From contig CAVSOT010000007.1 in NCBI GenBank assembly GCA_963729695.1, forward strand, positions 868,001 to 932,000: a stretch of DNA of 64,000 nt, given 5' to 3'. This document shows, piece after piece, positions 7,903-16,515 of this stretch. Each line of letters opens with the position of its first letter. Position 1 is the stretch's first letter. The position numbers and the translations under genes were made by a program. The notes under the pieces were generated by a model. The model was not told where the DNA came from. It saw only the letters and a list, made by a program, of their open reading frames with translations, and did not search any database. Source of the stretch: PALSA-693 sp963729695. Its GTDB lineage: Bacteria; Actinomycetota; Acidimicrobiia; Acidimicrobiales; Palsa-688.

Positions 7903-9249
7903 CACCATCGCCGCCAGGAGCGCCTGCAGTTTCAGCTGGGTCTCGGTCAGCTCGTCGGAAGGATCGGAGCCCTCCACCACCCCGTTACCGGCGAAGATGC
8001 GAGCGTGCGATCCGTCCACCTCGGCGCAGCGAATGCCCACGGCCCAGGCCCCGTCTCCCCGGGCGTCCATCCAACCCACTGGCCCAGCGTAGCGGCCGCG
8101 GTCGAATCCCTCCACGGTCTGGAGGTAGCGCACGGCGACCGCGGTCGGGTCGCCGCCGACGGCCGGGGTGGGATGCACTCGGGCCACCAGCTCCAGGGCC
8201 GTCTCGGGCGCGGCCCCGCCCAAACGACCGGTGATCTCGGTGGCCAAATGCGACACGTTGCGCAGGCTCATTACCGACGGCTCTGACGGCACGTCCAGCT
8301 CCGCGCACACAGGTGCGAGGGCCGTTCGCAAGGCGTCGACTACAACCTGGTGCTCGCGGCGAGCCTTGCCGGATGCCATCAGGCCGGCGACGAGGGCGGT
8401 GTCGGCGTGGGCATCACCGCTGCGGGCGACCGTGCCGGCCAGCGGATGGCTGCTGATGGTGGTTCCAGTCCGGGCGATCAGCAGCTCCGGGCTGGCGCCG
8501 ATGAACCCTTCGATCGAGAACACCATGCAGGACGGGTAGAGGGCCACGAGCCTCGACAAGACGTCGCTGACCACGAACGGCCGGTTTCCTGAGATCTCCA
8601 CTTGCCGGGCCAGCACGACCTTGCGGAACTCACCCGCAGTGATCCGCCCGACCGCTTCGGCCACCAGCGCCTTCCAAGCGCTTTGGGGAACCGACGGGAT
8701 CAGGGTGAACTGGTCCGGGGGCTCGGGGTACTCGAGGGGCAAAGCCGACCGATCTCTTCCCTCGCTGCCGGCTGCTTTCCCATCCGCCGGGCCATCGCCC
8801 GGCAGGGAGGGCTCTGGTCGAAGGACCCCTGTATCCCCCCCCACCTCACGGCGCTGACCGTCGGGCTCGATCGTCGTCACCCAGGCTCGGTCGCCCAGAC
8901 GACCCACCACCCGCTCGGGGACGACGAGCGAAGCGGGCGCGCCCCGATCGAACGGCAGCGCCCCCATGGCTACCGGACCGCAGCCCGGCAACCCGACCGC
9001 GTCGTCGCTGACGATGCTCCGCAGGGCTTCGCCCGCCCGGCGCACACCTTCGGCATCGGCCAGGCCGCCGGGCAGGTCGATGCGCACAGCCGTGCCGATG
9101 CCCACTAGGCCGCCCCGCTCGTCCCGCCACAGCAGGCCGTGTTCGCCGGCGACCTCCAGCAGGTCGGGCGGCTCCGCCAGCGGCACGGTCCGCGCCACCA
9201 GCAGGCCGGACAGCGTCCGGGCGGGGGTCTCGTCGCCGACCGCGGTCAT
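7894..9249 (-). CDS. menF: isochorismate synthase
   Basis: Chorismate-utilising enzyme of 451 aa that converts chorismate to isochorismate. The C-terminal catalytic domain has GASPELLIART, SHPLAGTVARSGDA, HQVVVDALRT, HLATEITGRL, VHPTPAVGGDP, YAGPVGWMDARGDGAW and AGNGVVEGSDP, the usual ordered motifs for Mg2+ and chorismate binding. An N-terminal domain of about 180 residues is less conserved. It lies directly downstream of menG on the same strand with overlapping ends, so it belongs to the menaquinone set. EntC/DhbC-type siderophore use is possible by family but is not supported by the neighbours. Confidence 0.92.
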   Translation of the reverse strand: MTAVGDETPARTLSGLLVARTVPLAEPPDLLEVAGEHGLLWRDERGGLVGIGTAVRIDLPGGLADAEGVRRAGEALRSIVSDDAVGLPGCGPVAMGALPFDRGAPASLVVPERVVGRLGDRAWVTTIEPDGQRREVGGDTGVLRPEPSLPGDGPADGKAAGSEGRDRSALPLEYPEPPDQFTLIPSVPQSAWKALVAEAVGRITAGEFRKVVLARQVEISGNRPFVVSDVLSRLVALYPSCMVFSIEGFIGASPELLIARTGTTISSHPLAGTVARSGDAHADTALVAGLMASGKARREHQVVVDALRTALAPVCAELDVPSEPSVMSLRNVSHLATEITGRLGGAAPETALELVARVHPTPAVGGDPTAVAVRYLQTVEGFDRGRYAGPVGWMDARGDGAWAVGIRCAEVDGSHARIFAGNGVVEGSDPSDELTETQLKLQALLAAMVRP

Positions 9250-9956
9250 ACCCCGGCCCTTGTGGCAGTGATCAACTGGGTTATCCCTCCAGAGAGCAGC
9301 CGCCGCTCGACGGCGTCGAAGCCGGCTCCTCGAGCCAGGGCCGCCATCTCGGCGGGGGGTGGCAGGTAGGCCACCGACTTCGGTAGGTAACGGTACGCAT
9401 CACGGTCCGACAGCAGGGCCCCGATCCGGGGGACCACGTGGCCGAAGTACACGGCGTGCCCGGCACGAAGCAAGGGGTGGACGGGGGTGGACACGTCGAG
9501 TAGGGCGATGCGCCCACCGGGCCGCAGAACCCGGGCCAACTCGACGAAGAGCGGCTCGAGAGCCACGAAGTTCCGGAGCGCGAACCCGCTCACGGCGCCG
9601 TCCACGACGGCCGAGGCGAGCGGCAGGCGCAGGGCGTCCCCGTGGACCAGCGGGGCCGCCGTCCGCAGCCGAGCCCGTTCCAGCATCCCTGCTGACAGAT
9701 CCAGGCCGAACGGCTGGTAGCCGCGCCGGGTCAGCTCCTGGCACAGGTCGCCGGTCCCACACGCCACGTCGAGCACCCTGGCGCCGGCGGGGAGGCCGAG
9801 GGAGCCGACGGTGGCCTGGCGCCACCTGACGTCGAGGCCGAACGTCATGATCCGGTTGACCAGGTCGTAGCGGGGGGCGATGGTGTCGAACATGGCCCGG
9901 ACGGCTCGAGCTTTCGCCTCGCCCTCAGGGAGCCGGTCGTCCCGGATGGCGGTCAC
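9246..9956 (-). CDS. menG: demethylmenaquinone methyltransferase MenG/UbiE
   Basis: Class I SAM-dependent methyltransferase, about 236 aa, catalysing the last methylation of menaquinone. It shows AMFDTIAPRYDLVNRIMTFG, the SAM-binding VLDVACGTGDLC, LDLSAGML, GDALRLPLAS and GFALRNF, all standard UbiE/MenG motifs. I chose the GTG at 9956, just before TAIRDDRLPEGE. A TTG at 9971 would add five residues. The ORF continues upstream in frame through the maoC-like gene, but that part is not homologous. Its 3' end overlaps menF by 4 bp. Confidence 0.93.
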   Translation of the reverse strand: MTAIRDDRLPEGEAKARAVRAMFDTIAPRYDLVNRIMTFGLDVRWRQATVGSLGLPAGARVLDVACGTGDLCQELTRRGYQPFGLDLSAGMLERARLRTAAPLVHGDALRLPLASAVVDGAVSGFALRNFVALEPLFVELARVLRPGGRIALLDVSTPVHPLLRAGHAVYFGHVVPRIGALLSDRDAYRYLPKSVAYLPPPAEMAALARGAGFDAVERRLLSGGITQLITATRAGV

Positions 9957-9976
9957 CGAATCGTCGTCCAAGGCCG

Positions 9977-10432
9977 TCAGGAGTAGTAGCGGAACAGGAT
10001 CTCCGCTACGCACACCGGCTTTGTCCCGCCCTCGATCTCGAACGTCGTCGACAGGACGACCTGCACTCCGCCGCCAACCTCTTCGGCCTCGGCCAAGACG
10101 ACGCCGGCTCGGACTTTCGAACCGACGGGAACAGGGGCCGGAAAACGCACCTTGTTGAGGCCGTAGTTGATACCCATGGTCACGCCGCGGATCTCGACAG
10201 CCTCGACGATGAGCTGAGTGGCGAGCGAGAGGGTCAGGTATCCGTGGGCGATCGGGGCGCCAAACGGCCCGGCCTGGGCCCGCTCGACATCGACGTGGAT
10301 CCACTGGTGGTCCCCGGTGGCATCGGCAAACAGGTTGACCTGTTGCTGGGTCACCTCGTGCCACTCGCTGTACCCCAGATGCTGGCCGATGCGCGCCTTG
10401 AGGTCGTCGATCCCCGCGATCGTGGTGGTCAT
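9977..10432 (-). CDS. MaoC-family (R)-specific enoyl-CoA hydratase-like protein
   Basis: A 151-aa single hot-dog domain. The hydratase signature is visible as VNLFADATGDHQWIHVD (catalytic Asp and His) followed by FGAPIAHGYLTLSLA. Proteins of this size act on short-chain 2-enoyl-CoA substrates as dimers. It lies just upstream of menG, but the MaoC family has no known menaquinone role, so the shared strand may simply reflect co-transcription. Confidence 0.9.
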   Translation of the reverse strand: MTTTIAGIDDLKARIGQHLGYSEWHEVTQQQVNLFADATGDHQWIHVDVERAQAGPFGAPIAHGYLTLSLATQLIVEAVEIRGVTMGINYGLNKVRFPAPVPVGSKVRAGVVLAEAEEVGGGVQVVLSTTFEIEGGTKPVCVAEILFRYYS

Positions 10433-10462
10433 GGATCGCAGGCTAGGCCGTGATGGCGTGAT

Positions 10463-10804
10463 CTATCGAAACCAGGTCTTGCGGTAGGACCGGCTCTGCG
10501 GGTGCAGCAGGAGCGCGACCAGCGCCCCGTAGAAGAGCAGGTTGAGGAGCGCTCCAATCGAGAAGTACAGCAGGATGAACACGACCTCGAGCACCGCCAG
10601 CACGACGCCGAGCCAGTATCCCCACTTCTTCTCGTTGGCGATTCCCCAGCCGGCCGCAACCGGACCGATGACCAGCACGGTGCCGATCGGGATGTGAAAG
10701 GCCTCGCCGTCGATCACACCGAAGACGGCGTTCACGTACATGAGCACTGTTGCCATCATGAGTGTCTGCGGTTGGGTGCGGTCGAGCCACCGGTTGGACG
10801 GCAT
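10463..10804 (-). CDS. small integral membrane protein, unknown function
   Basis: About 113 aa starting MPSNRWLDRTQPQT; a TTG at 10810 would add two residues. Four hydrophobic segments can be traced (around LMMATVLMYVNAVFGV, IPIGTVLVIGPVAAGWGI, WLGVVLAVLEVVFILLYF and IGALLNLLFYGALVALLL). They are followed by a short basic tail, RSYRKTWFR, probably cytoplasmic. I recognise no enzyme motif. It ends 30 bp before the MaoC gene and begins just after rlmN ends. Confidence 0.75.
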   Translation of the reverse strand: MPSNRWLDRTQPQTLMMATVLMYVNAVFGVIDGEAFHIPIGTVLVIGPVAAGWGIANEKKWGYWLGVVLAVLEVVFILLYFSIGALLNLLFYGALVALLLHPQSRSYRKTWFR

Positions 10805-10806
10805 GG

Positions 10807-11871
10807 TCAACAGTCTGGCAGCCGCGTCGGCCTAGCGGTTGCCAGGCTCGAGACGGCGCGTGGCGCGGCAACGCGAGCAGCCAGCTGACCGCAGGCGGCG
10901 TCGATGGCCGTCCCGCGGTTGTGGCGGATGGTGGCGTTGACGCCGCGGACCTGCAGGGCGTGATGGAAACGCCTGACGTCCGCAGGCGACGAGCCCCGGA
11001 CGGGGTAGCCAGGGGTCGGATTCAGAGGGATCAAGTTGACGTGCGCCCAGAGGGGATGGACCAGGGCGGCCAGCTCGTCGGCGTCCTGGGCGCGGTCGTT
11101 GACCCCGGCAATAAGGGCCCATTCGAAGCTCAGCCGTCTGCCTTTGGCCGCGAGGTAGTGCCGGCACGCTTCGACGAGGGCCGCGAGCGGATAGCGCCGG
11201 TTGAGCGGAACCAGGGTGTTGCGCAGCCGGTCGTTGGCGGCGTGCAGCGACACCGCCAGGTTGACGGGGAGCGACTCCCTCGCGAGGCGTCGGATGCCAG
11301 GGACCACACCGACGGTCGATACCGTGAGATGCCGGGCCGAGAGGCCGAGCTCGTCGTGGATCCGGATGATGGCGGCCCAGGTTCGGTCGTAGTTGGCCAG
11401 CGGTTCACCCATGCCCATGAACACCACGTTCGAGAGCCGGCTGGGCGCCGCCGCCTGGCGGGCCCGTACCACCTGCTCCACGATCTCACCTGCGCTCAGA
11501 TGCCGGGTGAATCCGCCCTGTCCGGTCGCGCAAAAGGTGCACCCCATGGCGCATCCGGCTTGGCTCGAGACGCACACCGTAGCCCGGCCCGGATAGTGCA
11601 TGAGCACGCTTTCGATCTGGGCCCCGTCGGCCAGGGACCACAACCACTTGACCGTCTTGCCGTCGTCCGAAACCGATTCGGTCACCATCTGTAAGGCCGG
11701 CGGCAAGGCCACCTCGATCCGTTCGCGAAGCGAGCGGGGCACGTTCGTCATCTGCGCCGGGTCCCGAGTCTCTTCGTACAAGCCCCGCCACACCTGATCG
11801 ACCCGGTAGCCCGGTTGGTCGTGCAGGAGCTCCGCCAGGTCAGCCCGGCTGGCGTCGTAGCGTCCCGTCAT
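10807..11871 (-). CDS. rlmN: 23S rRNA (adenine2503-C2)-methyltransferase RlmN
   Basis: Radical-SAM methyltransferase of 354 aa that methylates A2503 of 23S rRNA, and probably tRNA A37. The cluster-binding CxxxCxxC is in SQAGCAMGCTFCATGQGGF. MGMGEPLANYDRTW and NLAVSLHAANDRLR are typical, and the second catalytic Cys lies near the C-terminus (AACGQLA). The start ATG at 11871 overlaps the mshD stop codon by one base, so the two are translationally coupled. The start at MTGRYDASRADLAEL gives the normal family length. Confidence 0.95.
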   Translation of the reverse strand: MTGRYDASRADLAELLHDQPGYRVDQVWRGLYEETRDPAQMTNVPRSLRERIEVALPPALQMVTESVSDDGKTVKWLWSLADGAQIESVLMHYPGRATVCVSSQAGCAMGCTFCATGQGGFTRHLSAGEIVEQVVRARQAAAPSRLSNVVFMGMGEPLANYDRTWAAIIRIHDELGLSARHLTVSTVGVVPGIRRLARESLPVNLAVSLHAANDRLRNTLVPLNRRYPLAALVEACRHYLAAKGRRLSFEWALIAGVNDRAQDADELAALVHPLWAHVNLIPLNPTPGYPVRGSSPADVRRFHHALQVRGVNATIRHNRGTAIDAACGQLAARVAAPRAVSSLATARPTRLPDC

Positions 11872-12803
11872 CAGGGGGCCGGTGCGATGTCCCCGACGTA
11901 GGCCTGGTCGAGGTGGTTGACGATGAAGCCGAGGTCGACGTAGAGCTTCACCGCAGGCGCGTTGGTGGCGTCCACGTACAGCATGCCGACCGTGAGCCCC
12001 CGAGCGTGCAGGTGGTCCAGGCCGGCCAGCACCAGCTGCCTTCCGAGGCCCGGCGTCTTGTCCCGCCGAGCCGGGTCGGACGCGATGACATAGATCTCGC
12101 CGAGCGGCGGGTCCGTATCGGGGTGGATCTTCGTCCAGCAGAACCCGTCGAGGCGACCTTCGGCGTCGTCGTGGAGGAGGAATCCGTCGGGGTCGAACCA
12201 CGGTTCGGACTCGCGTTGCTCGAGCGTGGCCCGGTCCCATCCTCCCTGTTCGGGGTGCCACTCGAAGGCCCGGTTGTTGACCTCCAGCCAGGTGTCTTCG
12301 TCGACCCCGACTCTGAACGGCCGGGTCACGATGGGGGCGCCGGGTCGCAGGGCTGGCTCGACCGGCAGGGTTCGGCGCATCTGGTAGAGCACCCGACCGG
12401 GTTTGAGGCCGATCGCCGCGGCGATGTGATCGTGTTCCGGTCGGGGCTGGTTCACCCACATGTGCACGTGCCCGCCCCCTTCGGCGGCGATCACGCGGGC
12501 GGCTTGGGTGACCAGGTCGAGCCCGATGGTGTTGCCGGGAAGGCGGTGATGGGGATCCACGACGAACTCCAACGCCCAGCTGCCCGATCCCCTCGAAACC
12601 TGGGCGTAGCCGACCGGGTGGGGATGGCCGTCGTCCCAGGCCACGAACCCGGCGAAACCCTCACGACCGCCCTGGACCAGGTCCAGCCAGGCGTGCTCGT
12701 CCAGGGCGGCGTGGGCATCCGCGGCAGTGGCCGCGTCGAGCAGGCTGCGGACCGCGCTCACGTCCCCCCGGCCCAGATGGGTCTTGACCTCGATGCGGTG
12801 CAC
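11871..12803 (-). CDS. mshD: mycothiol synthase MshD
   Basis: Two-domain GNAT acetyltransferase of about 310 aa that acetylates Cys-GlcN-Ins in the last step of mycothiol synthesis. It starts at the GTG at 12803, just before HRIEVKTHLGRG. The C-terminal acetyl-CoA fold shows FCWTKIHPDTDPPLGEIYVI, RDKTPGLGRQLVLAGLDHL and GMLYVDATNAPAVKLYVDLG, which are characteristic of MshD. The N-terminal domain is degenerate, as in the family. Mycothiol is an actinobacterial thiol, so this gene is the clearest lineage marker in the window. The upstream 250 bp are tandem repeats. Confidence 0.92.
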   Translation of the reverse strand: MHRIEVKTHLGRGDVSAVRSLLDAATAADAHAALDEHAWLDLVQGGREGFAGFVAWDDGHPHPVGYAQVSRGSGSWALEFVVDPHHRLPGNTIGLDLVTQAARVIAAEGGGHVHMWVNQPRPEHDHIAAAIGLKPGRVLYQMRRTLPVEPALRPGAPIVTRPFRVGVDEDTWLEVNNRAFEWHPEQGGWDRATLEQRESEPWFDPDGFLLHDDAEGRLDGFCWTKIHPDTDPPLGEIYVIASDPARRDKTPGLGRQLVLAGLDHLHARGLTVGMLYVDATNAPAVKLYVDLGFIVNHLDQAYVGDIAPAP

Positions 12804-12857
12804 CGCACGCAGGGTAGCGGTGAAACCGGTGCGGCCTGTCGGTGGCTTCGAGGCCGC

Positions 12858-12890
12858 GGCTGGTCCCGGCTGGTCCCGGCTGGTCCCGGC
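12858..12890 (+). repeat. 10-bp tandem repeat, three units
   Basis: Three head-to-tail copies of GGCTGGTCCC between mshD and nth, immediately followed by a second repeat block. No coding sign. Confidence 0.75.
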
Positions 12891-12916
12891 GTGTCGCTCC
12901 GGCCGGTCGGCGCCGG

Positions 12917-13040
12917 TCCATCGCCCCGCGCGCGCCGCTCCATCGCCCCGCCGCGCCGCTCCATCGCCCCGCGGCGCCGCTCCATCGCCCCGCCGCGCTG
13001 GTCCGCCGGCCTCCGCCGCCGCGCTGGTCCGCCGGCCGCG
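12917..13040 (+). repeat. tandem repeat of about 20-21 bp between mshD and nth
   Basis: Four imperfect units of CGCCGCTCCATCGCCCC are followed by two units containing GCGCTGGTCCGCCGGCC. The block fills most of the gap between the divergent genes mshD and nth and must contain or flank their promoters. Apparent ORFs across it are Arg/Pro-rich artefacts. Confidence 0.75.
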
Positions 13041-13100
13041 TCGCGGTGCAGCGCCGCCCAACTGCTGCCGACGGCCGCCGTACTCCGTACGCTGTCGGAC

Positions 13101-13826
13101 GTGTCCCGACCCCGAACCCCGAAGGGCCGCGCTCGCGAGACCGCTTCCCGACTGGCCATCGAGTATCCCGGGAGCGCGCAGGAGTTGTGCGCGCTGGACT
13201 TCACCAAACCCTTCCAGCTGTTGGTGGCCACGGTGCTGTCGGCCCAGACAACAGACGAACGGGTCAACATGGTCACGCCAGCCGTCTTCGCCAGGTATCC
13301 AACTCCTGGAGATCTCGGGCGCGCCGACCCCGACGAGCTAGAGGCGCTGATCCATTCGACCGGATTTTTCCGGTCCAAGGCCCGGAGCCTCATCGGGTTG
13401 GGGCAGGCGCTCGACGAACGCTTCGGCGGCGAGGTCCCGCAGCCGATCGAGGAGCTCGTCACCGTGCCGGGCGTAGGTCGCAAGACGGCCAACGTGGTCC
13501 GGAGCGTGGGGTTCGATCTGCCCGGACTTCCGGTAGACACTCACGTGACCCGACTGACCCGTCTGCTCGGCCTCACCGAATCCACCGACGCGGTACGGAT
13601 CGAGAGCGACGTGTGCGCCCTGCTCCCGGCGAGCTCGTGGGGTGCGTTCAGCCTGCGGCTCATTCTGCACGGACGTCGGGTGTGCATCGCTCGCCGTCCC
13701 CGTTGCGAGGACTGCGTGCTCGCTGATTTCTGCCCGTCCTCCCGAGTTCCCGTCCGCCCCCGGGCCGGCGCCGCGGTCGGATTGCGTGCGAGCGGTGGCC
13801 CGAAGGCAGTCGGCGCGGGAGGATGA
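13101..13826 (+). CDS. nth: endonuclease III
   Basis: DNA glycosylase/AP lyase for oxidised pyrimidines, 241 aa. The GTG at 13101 opens SRPRTPKGRARETASRLAIE. The helix-hairpin-helix VPGVGRKTANVV carries the catalytic Lys, and the catalytic Asp is in LPVDTHVTRL. The C-terminal 4Fe-4S cluster ligands are spaced C-x6-C-x2-C-x5-C in CIARRPRCEDCVLADFC. All key residues are present and the length is normal. It is divergent from mshD across a repeat-filled intergenic region. Confidence 0.95.
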   Translation: MSRPRTPKGRARETASRLAIEYPGSAQELCALDFTKPFQLLVATVLSAQTTDERVNMVTPAVFARYPTPGDLGRADPDELEALIHSTGFFRSKARSLIGLGQALDERFGGEVPQPIEELVTVPGVGRKTANVVRSVGFDLPGLPVDTHVTRLTRLLGLTESTDAVRIESDVCALLPASSWGAFSLRLILHGRRVCIARRPRCEDCVLADFCPSSRVPVRPRAGAAVGLRASGGPKAVGAGG

Positions 13827-13858
13827 CGCCACCGTCTTTCCAGTCGTCGCGGGCCGGA

Positions 13859-14050
13859 TCAAGGTCCGGCCGCGTCGACGATCCGGGTGAGGCGGCGGCG
13901 GGCGCCCCGGAGGGCCCGCTCGACCTCGAAGAGGTCGACCCCGACCACCTCCCGCTCATCACCGGTGAGGTTGTCGGCAATGCGCGTGATCCGGTCCAGC
14001 AGTTCGTCGAGGGTGGTGGCTACGGAACTCAATTCGGCGCGAGCGGACAT
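13859..14050 (-). CDS. small conserved-looking helical protein, unknown function
   Basis: A 63-aa ORF starting MSARAELSSVATTLDELLD and ending RRRLTRIVDAAGP. It is rich in alternating Leu/Ile/Val with Glu/Arg, as expected for a helical hairpin or coiled coil. The amino-acid composition is balanced, unlike the Arg/Pro-rich shadow frames nearby. It is convergent with nth and divergent from hisD, leaving about 100 bp for promoters if hisD starts at 14150. I do not recognise a named family. Confidence 0.6.
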   Translation of the reverse strand: MSARAELSSVATTLDELLDRITRIADNLTGDEREVVGVDLFEVERALRGARRRLTRIVDAAGP

Positions 14051-14149
14051 ACGGATACCATCATGGACCCGATGCCTCCTGGGCCTGCGACATCTGGGTT
14101 GACCCCACCGACCCCCCCGTCTTCGAGCCACCTGTCGCCGGGGACGCGG

Positions 14150-15457
14150 GTGGGCGGACTGACCTGGCTCGACCTCCGGGGCCAGACGGGGGACCTGCGC
14201 CCGTTCTTGCCGGTCCCGGAGTCTTCGGGAGAGGAGCCCACCGCGGCGGTGCGCGCCATCCTCGCCCGGGTGAAGTGCGAAGGAGACCGGGCGGTTCGCG
14301 ACCTGACGCGCCAGTTCGACGGCGTGTCGGTCGACGACCTGCGCGTGCCCGCAGGCGAGATCGAGGCTGCGCTCGACACCGTGCCCGCCGAACTGCGCCG
14401 CGCCCTCGAAGCCGCCTACGACAATATCGTGACCTACCACCGAACGCAGCTGGCCCCGGACGGCTACCACGCCAGGGACGGCGTCGTCGTTCGGGAGATC
14501 GGCGTACCCGTCGACCGGGCCGGCCTGTACGTGCCGGGAGGGCGAGCTCCTCTGGCGTCCACCGTGCTCATGACAGCCGCGCCGGCCCACGTCGCCGGGG
14601 TGGGACAGGTGGCCCTGTGCTCGCCGCCGGGTGCCGACGGCCGGCTGGCGCCGTCCGTTCTGGCGGCCGCCGGAGTCGCAGGTGTCACGGAGGTCTACCG
14701 GGTGGGGGGAGCCCAAGCCGTCGGGGCGATGGCCTACGGCACCGAGAGCATTCCCGCAGTTGACGTGATCGCCGGTCCGGGCAACCGCTACGTGGCGATC
14801 GCACAGCGACTGGTGGCCGGTGAGGGCGCGGTCGGAGTGCCATCGGCGTTCGCCGGCCCGTCGGAAGTGGCGGTGGTCGCCGACGATTCGACGCCCGTCG
14901 CCTACGCCGCCGCCGATCTGATCGTCCAGGCCGAGCACGGACCCGACGGCTTGGCCTACCTCATCACCTGGTCCGAGCGGGCTGCGGTCGAGATCGCCGA
15001 GGAAGTCGCACGTCTCGCCGAGGCCTCGCCCCGGCGAGCGGAAATCGGGTCCAGCCTGCAGCGCGGCGGCTACGCCGTGCTCGTTGCCGGCCCGGAGCAG
15101 GCCATGGCGGTGGCCAATGCCATCGCGGCCGAGCACCTGGAACTCATGGCCGCCGACCCCGAATCGCTGGTGCCTCTGATCCGTAACGCCGGGGCGGTGT
15201 TCCTCGGACCGTGGGCGCCAGCCAGCGTCGGCGACTACATAGCGGGTCCCAATCACGTGCTGCCCACCGCCCGATCGGCCCGTTTCGGCAGTGCCCTCCG
15301 GGTCGACGACTTTCGCAAGCGCATTCACGTGGTCGATGTCGACCAGGCCGGGCTGTCCCGATTGGCCGGGCACGTAGTGGCCCTGGCGACCTCCGAAGGG
15401 CTGCCCGCCCACGCCGACTCGGTCCGAATGCGCGTCCATCCGGAGCGCCAGGCATGA
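14150..15457 (+). CDS. hisD: histidinol dehydrogenase HisD
   Basis: NAD-dependent zinc enzyme for the last two oxidation steps of histidine synthesis. From the GTG at 14150 it is 435 aa, the usual length. A frame-compatible ATG at 14063 would add a Pro/Ser/Thr-rich leader of 29 residues that looks unconserved. Motifs are GLYVPGGRAPLASTVLM, AGPGNRYVAIAQRLV, FAGPSEVAVVADDS and VQAEHGPDG with zinc ligands, and LPAHADSVRMRV at the end. It is first in a tightly packed histidine operon; its stop overlaps the hisC start (ATGA). Confidence 0.94.
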   Translation: MGGLTWLDLRGQTGDLRPFLPVPESSGEEPTAAVRAILARVKCEGDRAVRDLTRQFDGVSVDDLRVPAGEIEAALDTVPAELRRALEAAYDNIVTYHRTQLAPDGYHARDGVVVREIGVPVDRAGLYVPGGRAPLASTVLMTAAPAHVAGVGQVALCSPPGADGRLAPSVLAAAGVAGVTEVYRVGGAQAVGAMAYGTESIPAVDVIAGPGNRYVAIAQRLVAGEGAVGVPSAFAGPSEVAVVADDSTPVAYAAADLIVQAEHGPDGLAYLITWSERAAVEIAEEVARLAEASPRRAEIGSSLQRGGYAVLVAGPEQAMAVANAIAAEHLELMAADPESLVPLIRNAGAVFLGPWAPASVGDYIAGPNHVLPTARSARFGSALRVDDFRKRIHVVDVDQAGLSRLAGHVVALATSEGLPAHADSVRMRVHPERQA

Positions 15458-16515
15458 CCCTGCCCCAACCCCGGGACGAGTTGGGCTTGCGCGAGGGCTA
15501 CCACTCCCCCCAGGCCGACGTGGCCATCCGGCTCAACACCAACGAATCGCCGCTGCCGCCGCCGGACGCCTGGCTGAAGGCGCTCAGCGAGGAGTTGCTG
15601 GAGATCTCCTGGAACCGTTACCCCGACCGCGAGGCCACTGCCCTGCGGGCCGCCCTCGGTGACCTGCACGGCGTCCCGGCCGAGCAGATCTTCTGCGCCA
15701 ACGGTTCCAACGAAGTGCTCCAGAGCGTCTGCTTGGCCTACGGCGGATACGGCCGGTCGGCTGTTGTGTTCGAACCCACGTACGCCCTGCACTCGCACAT
15801 CGCCCACCTGACGGGGACCGCGGTGGTGGAGGGGCAGCGCGGCTCCGATTTTTCCCTGGATAAAGACGGGGCCCGCCAGCTCTTGCGGGAGGCCCAGCCC
15901 GCCATCACGTTCCTGTGCTCACCCAACAACCCGACCGGCCAGGTGGACGACCCCTCGATCGTCCGGGAGCTGCTCGGGGAGGCACCCGGGCTGGTCGTGG
16001 TGGACGAGGCCTACGGGCAGTTCGCCGATTGGTCGGCGCTCAGCCTGGTCGACGACGAGGTGCCGCTGGTGGTGACTCGCACGTTCTCCAAGACGTGGTC
16101 GATGGCCGCGGCCCGGCTCGGTTACCTAGTCGGCCCGGCGGCCGTGGTTGCGGTCTTGGAGCGAGTGGCCCTGCCGTACCACCTCGATGCGTTGAAGCAG
16201 GCTGCCGGCCTGCTTGCCGTCAAGTTCGTCGGGGACATGGAGGAGCGGGTGGCGCTCGTGGTGCGTGAGCGGGCGCGGCTGGAGGCCGGTTTGGGTCGCC
16301 TCCCGGTGACGGTGTGGCCTTCGCAGGCCAACTTCATCCTGTTCCGCCCCAGCAGGCGCCCGGGCGACCAGGTGTGGCAGGACCTCCTCGATCGTTCGAT
16401 CCTTGTGCGGAACATCGACTCCTGGCCCGGATTGGAAGACTGCCTACGGGTGACGGTCGGCACACCGGAGGAGAACGACGCCTTCCTCGGCGCCCTCGCT
16501 GAGGTGCTCGCATGA
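15454..16515 (+). CDS. hisC: histidinol-phosphate aminotransferase HisC
   Basis: PLP-dependent fold-type I aminotransferase of 353 aa converting imidazole acetol-phosphate to histidinol-phosphate. The start ATG at 15454 overlaps the hisD stop. It shows IRLNTNESPLPPP, FCANGSNEVLQ, FLCSPNNPTGQV, VVDEAYGQFA and the PLP lysine in TRTFSKTWSMAAARLGYLVG. A C-terminal Arg for substrate phosphate is in DCLRVTVGTPEEN. It overlaps hisB by 4 bp. Confidence 0.95.
   Translation: MTLPQPRDELGLREGYHSPQADVAIRLNTNESPLPPPDAWLKALSEELLEISWNRYPDREATALRAALGDLHGVPAEQIFCANGSNEVLQSVCLAYGGYGRSAVVFEPTYALHSHIAHLTGTAVVEGQRGSDFSLDKDGARQLLREAQPAITFLCSPNNPTGQVDDPSIVRELLGEAPGLVVVDEAYGQFADWSALSLVDDEVPLVVTRTFSKTWSMAAARLGYLVGPAAVVAVLERVALPYHLDALKQAAGLLAVKFVGDMEERVALVVRERARLEAGLGRLPVTVWPSQANFILFRPSRRPGDQVWQDLLDRSILVRNIDSWPGLEDCLRVTVGTPEENDAFLGALAEVLA

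Noticed and set aside
11913..13100. Upstream extension of the nth reading frame
   Set aside because: It runs antisense to mshD and through tandem repeats; the conserved Nth protein begins at 13101.
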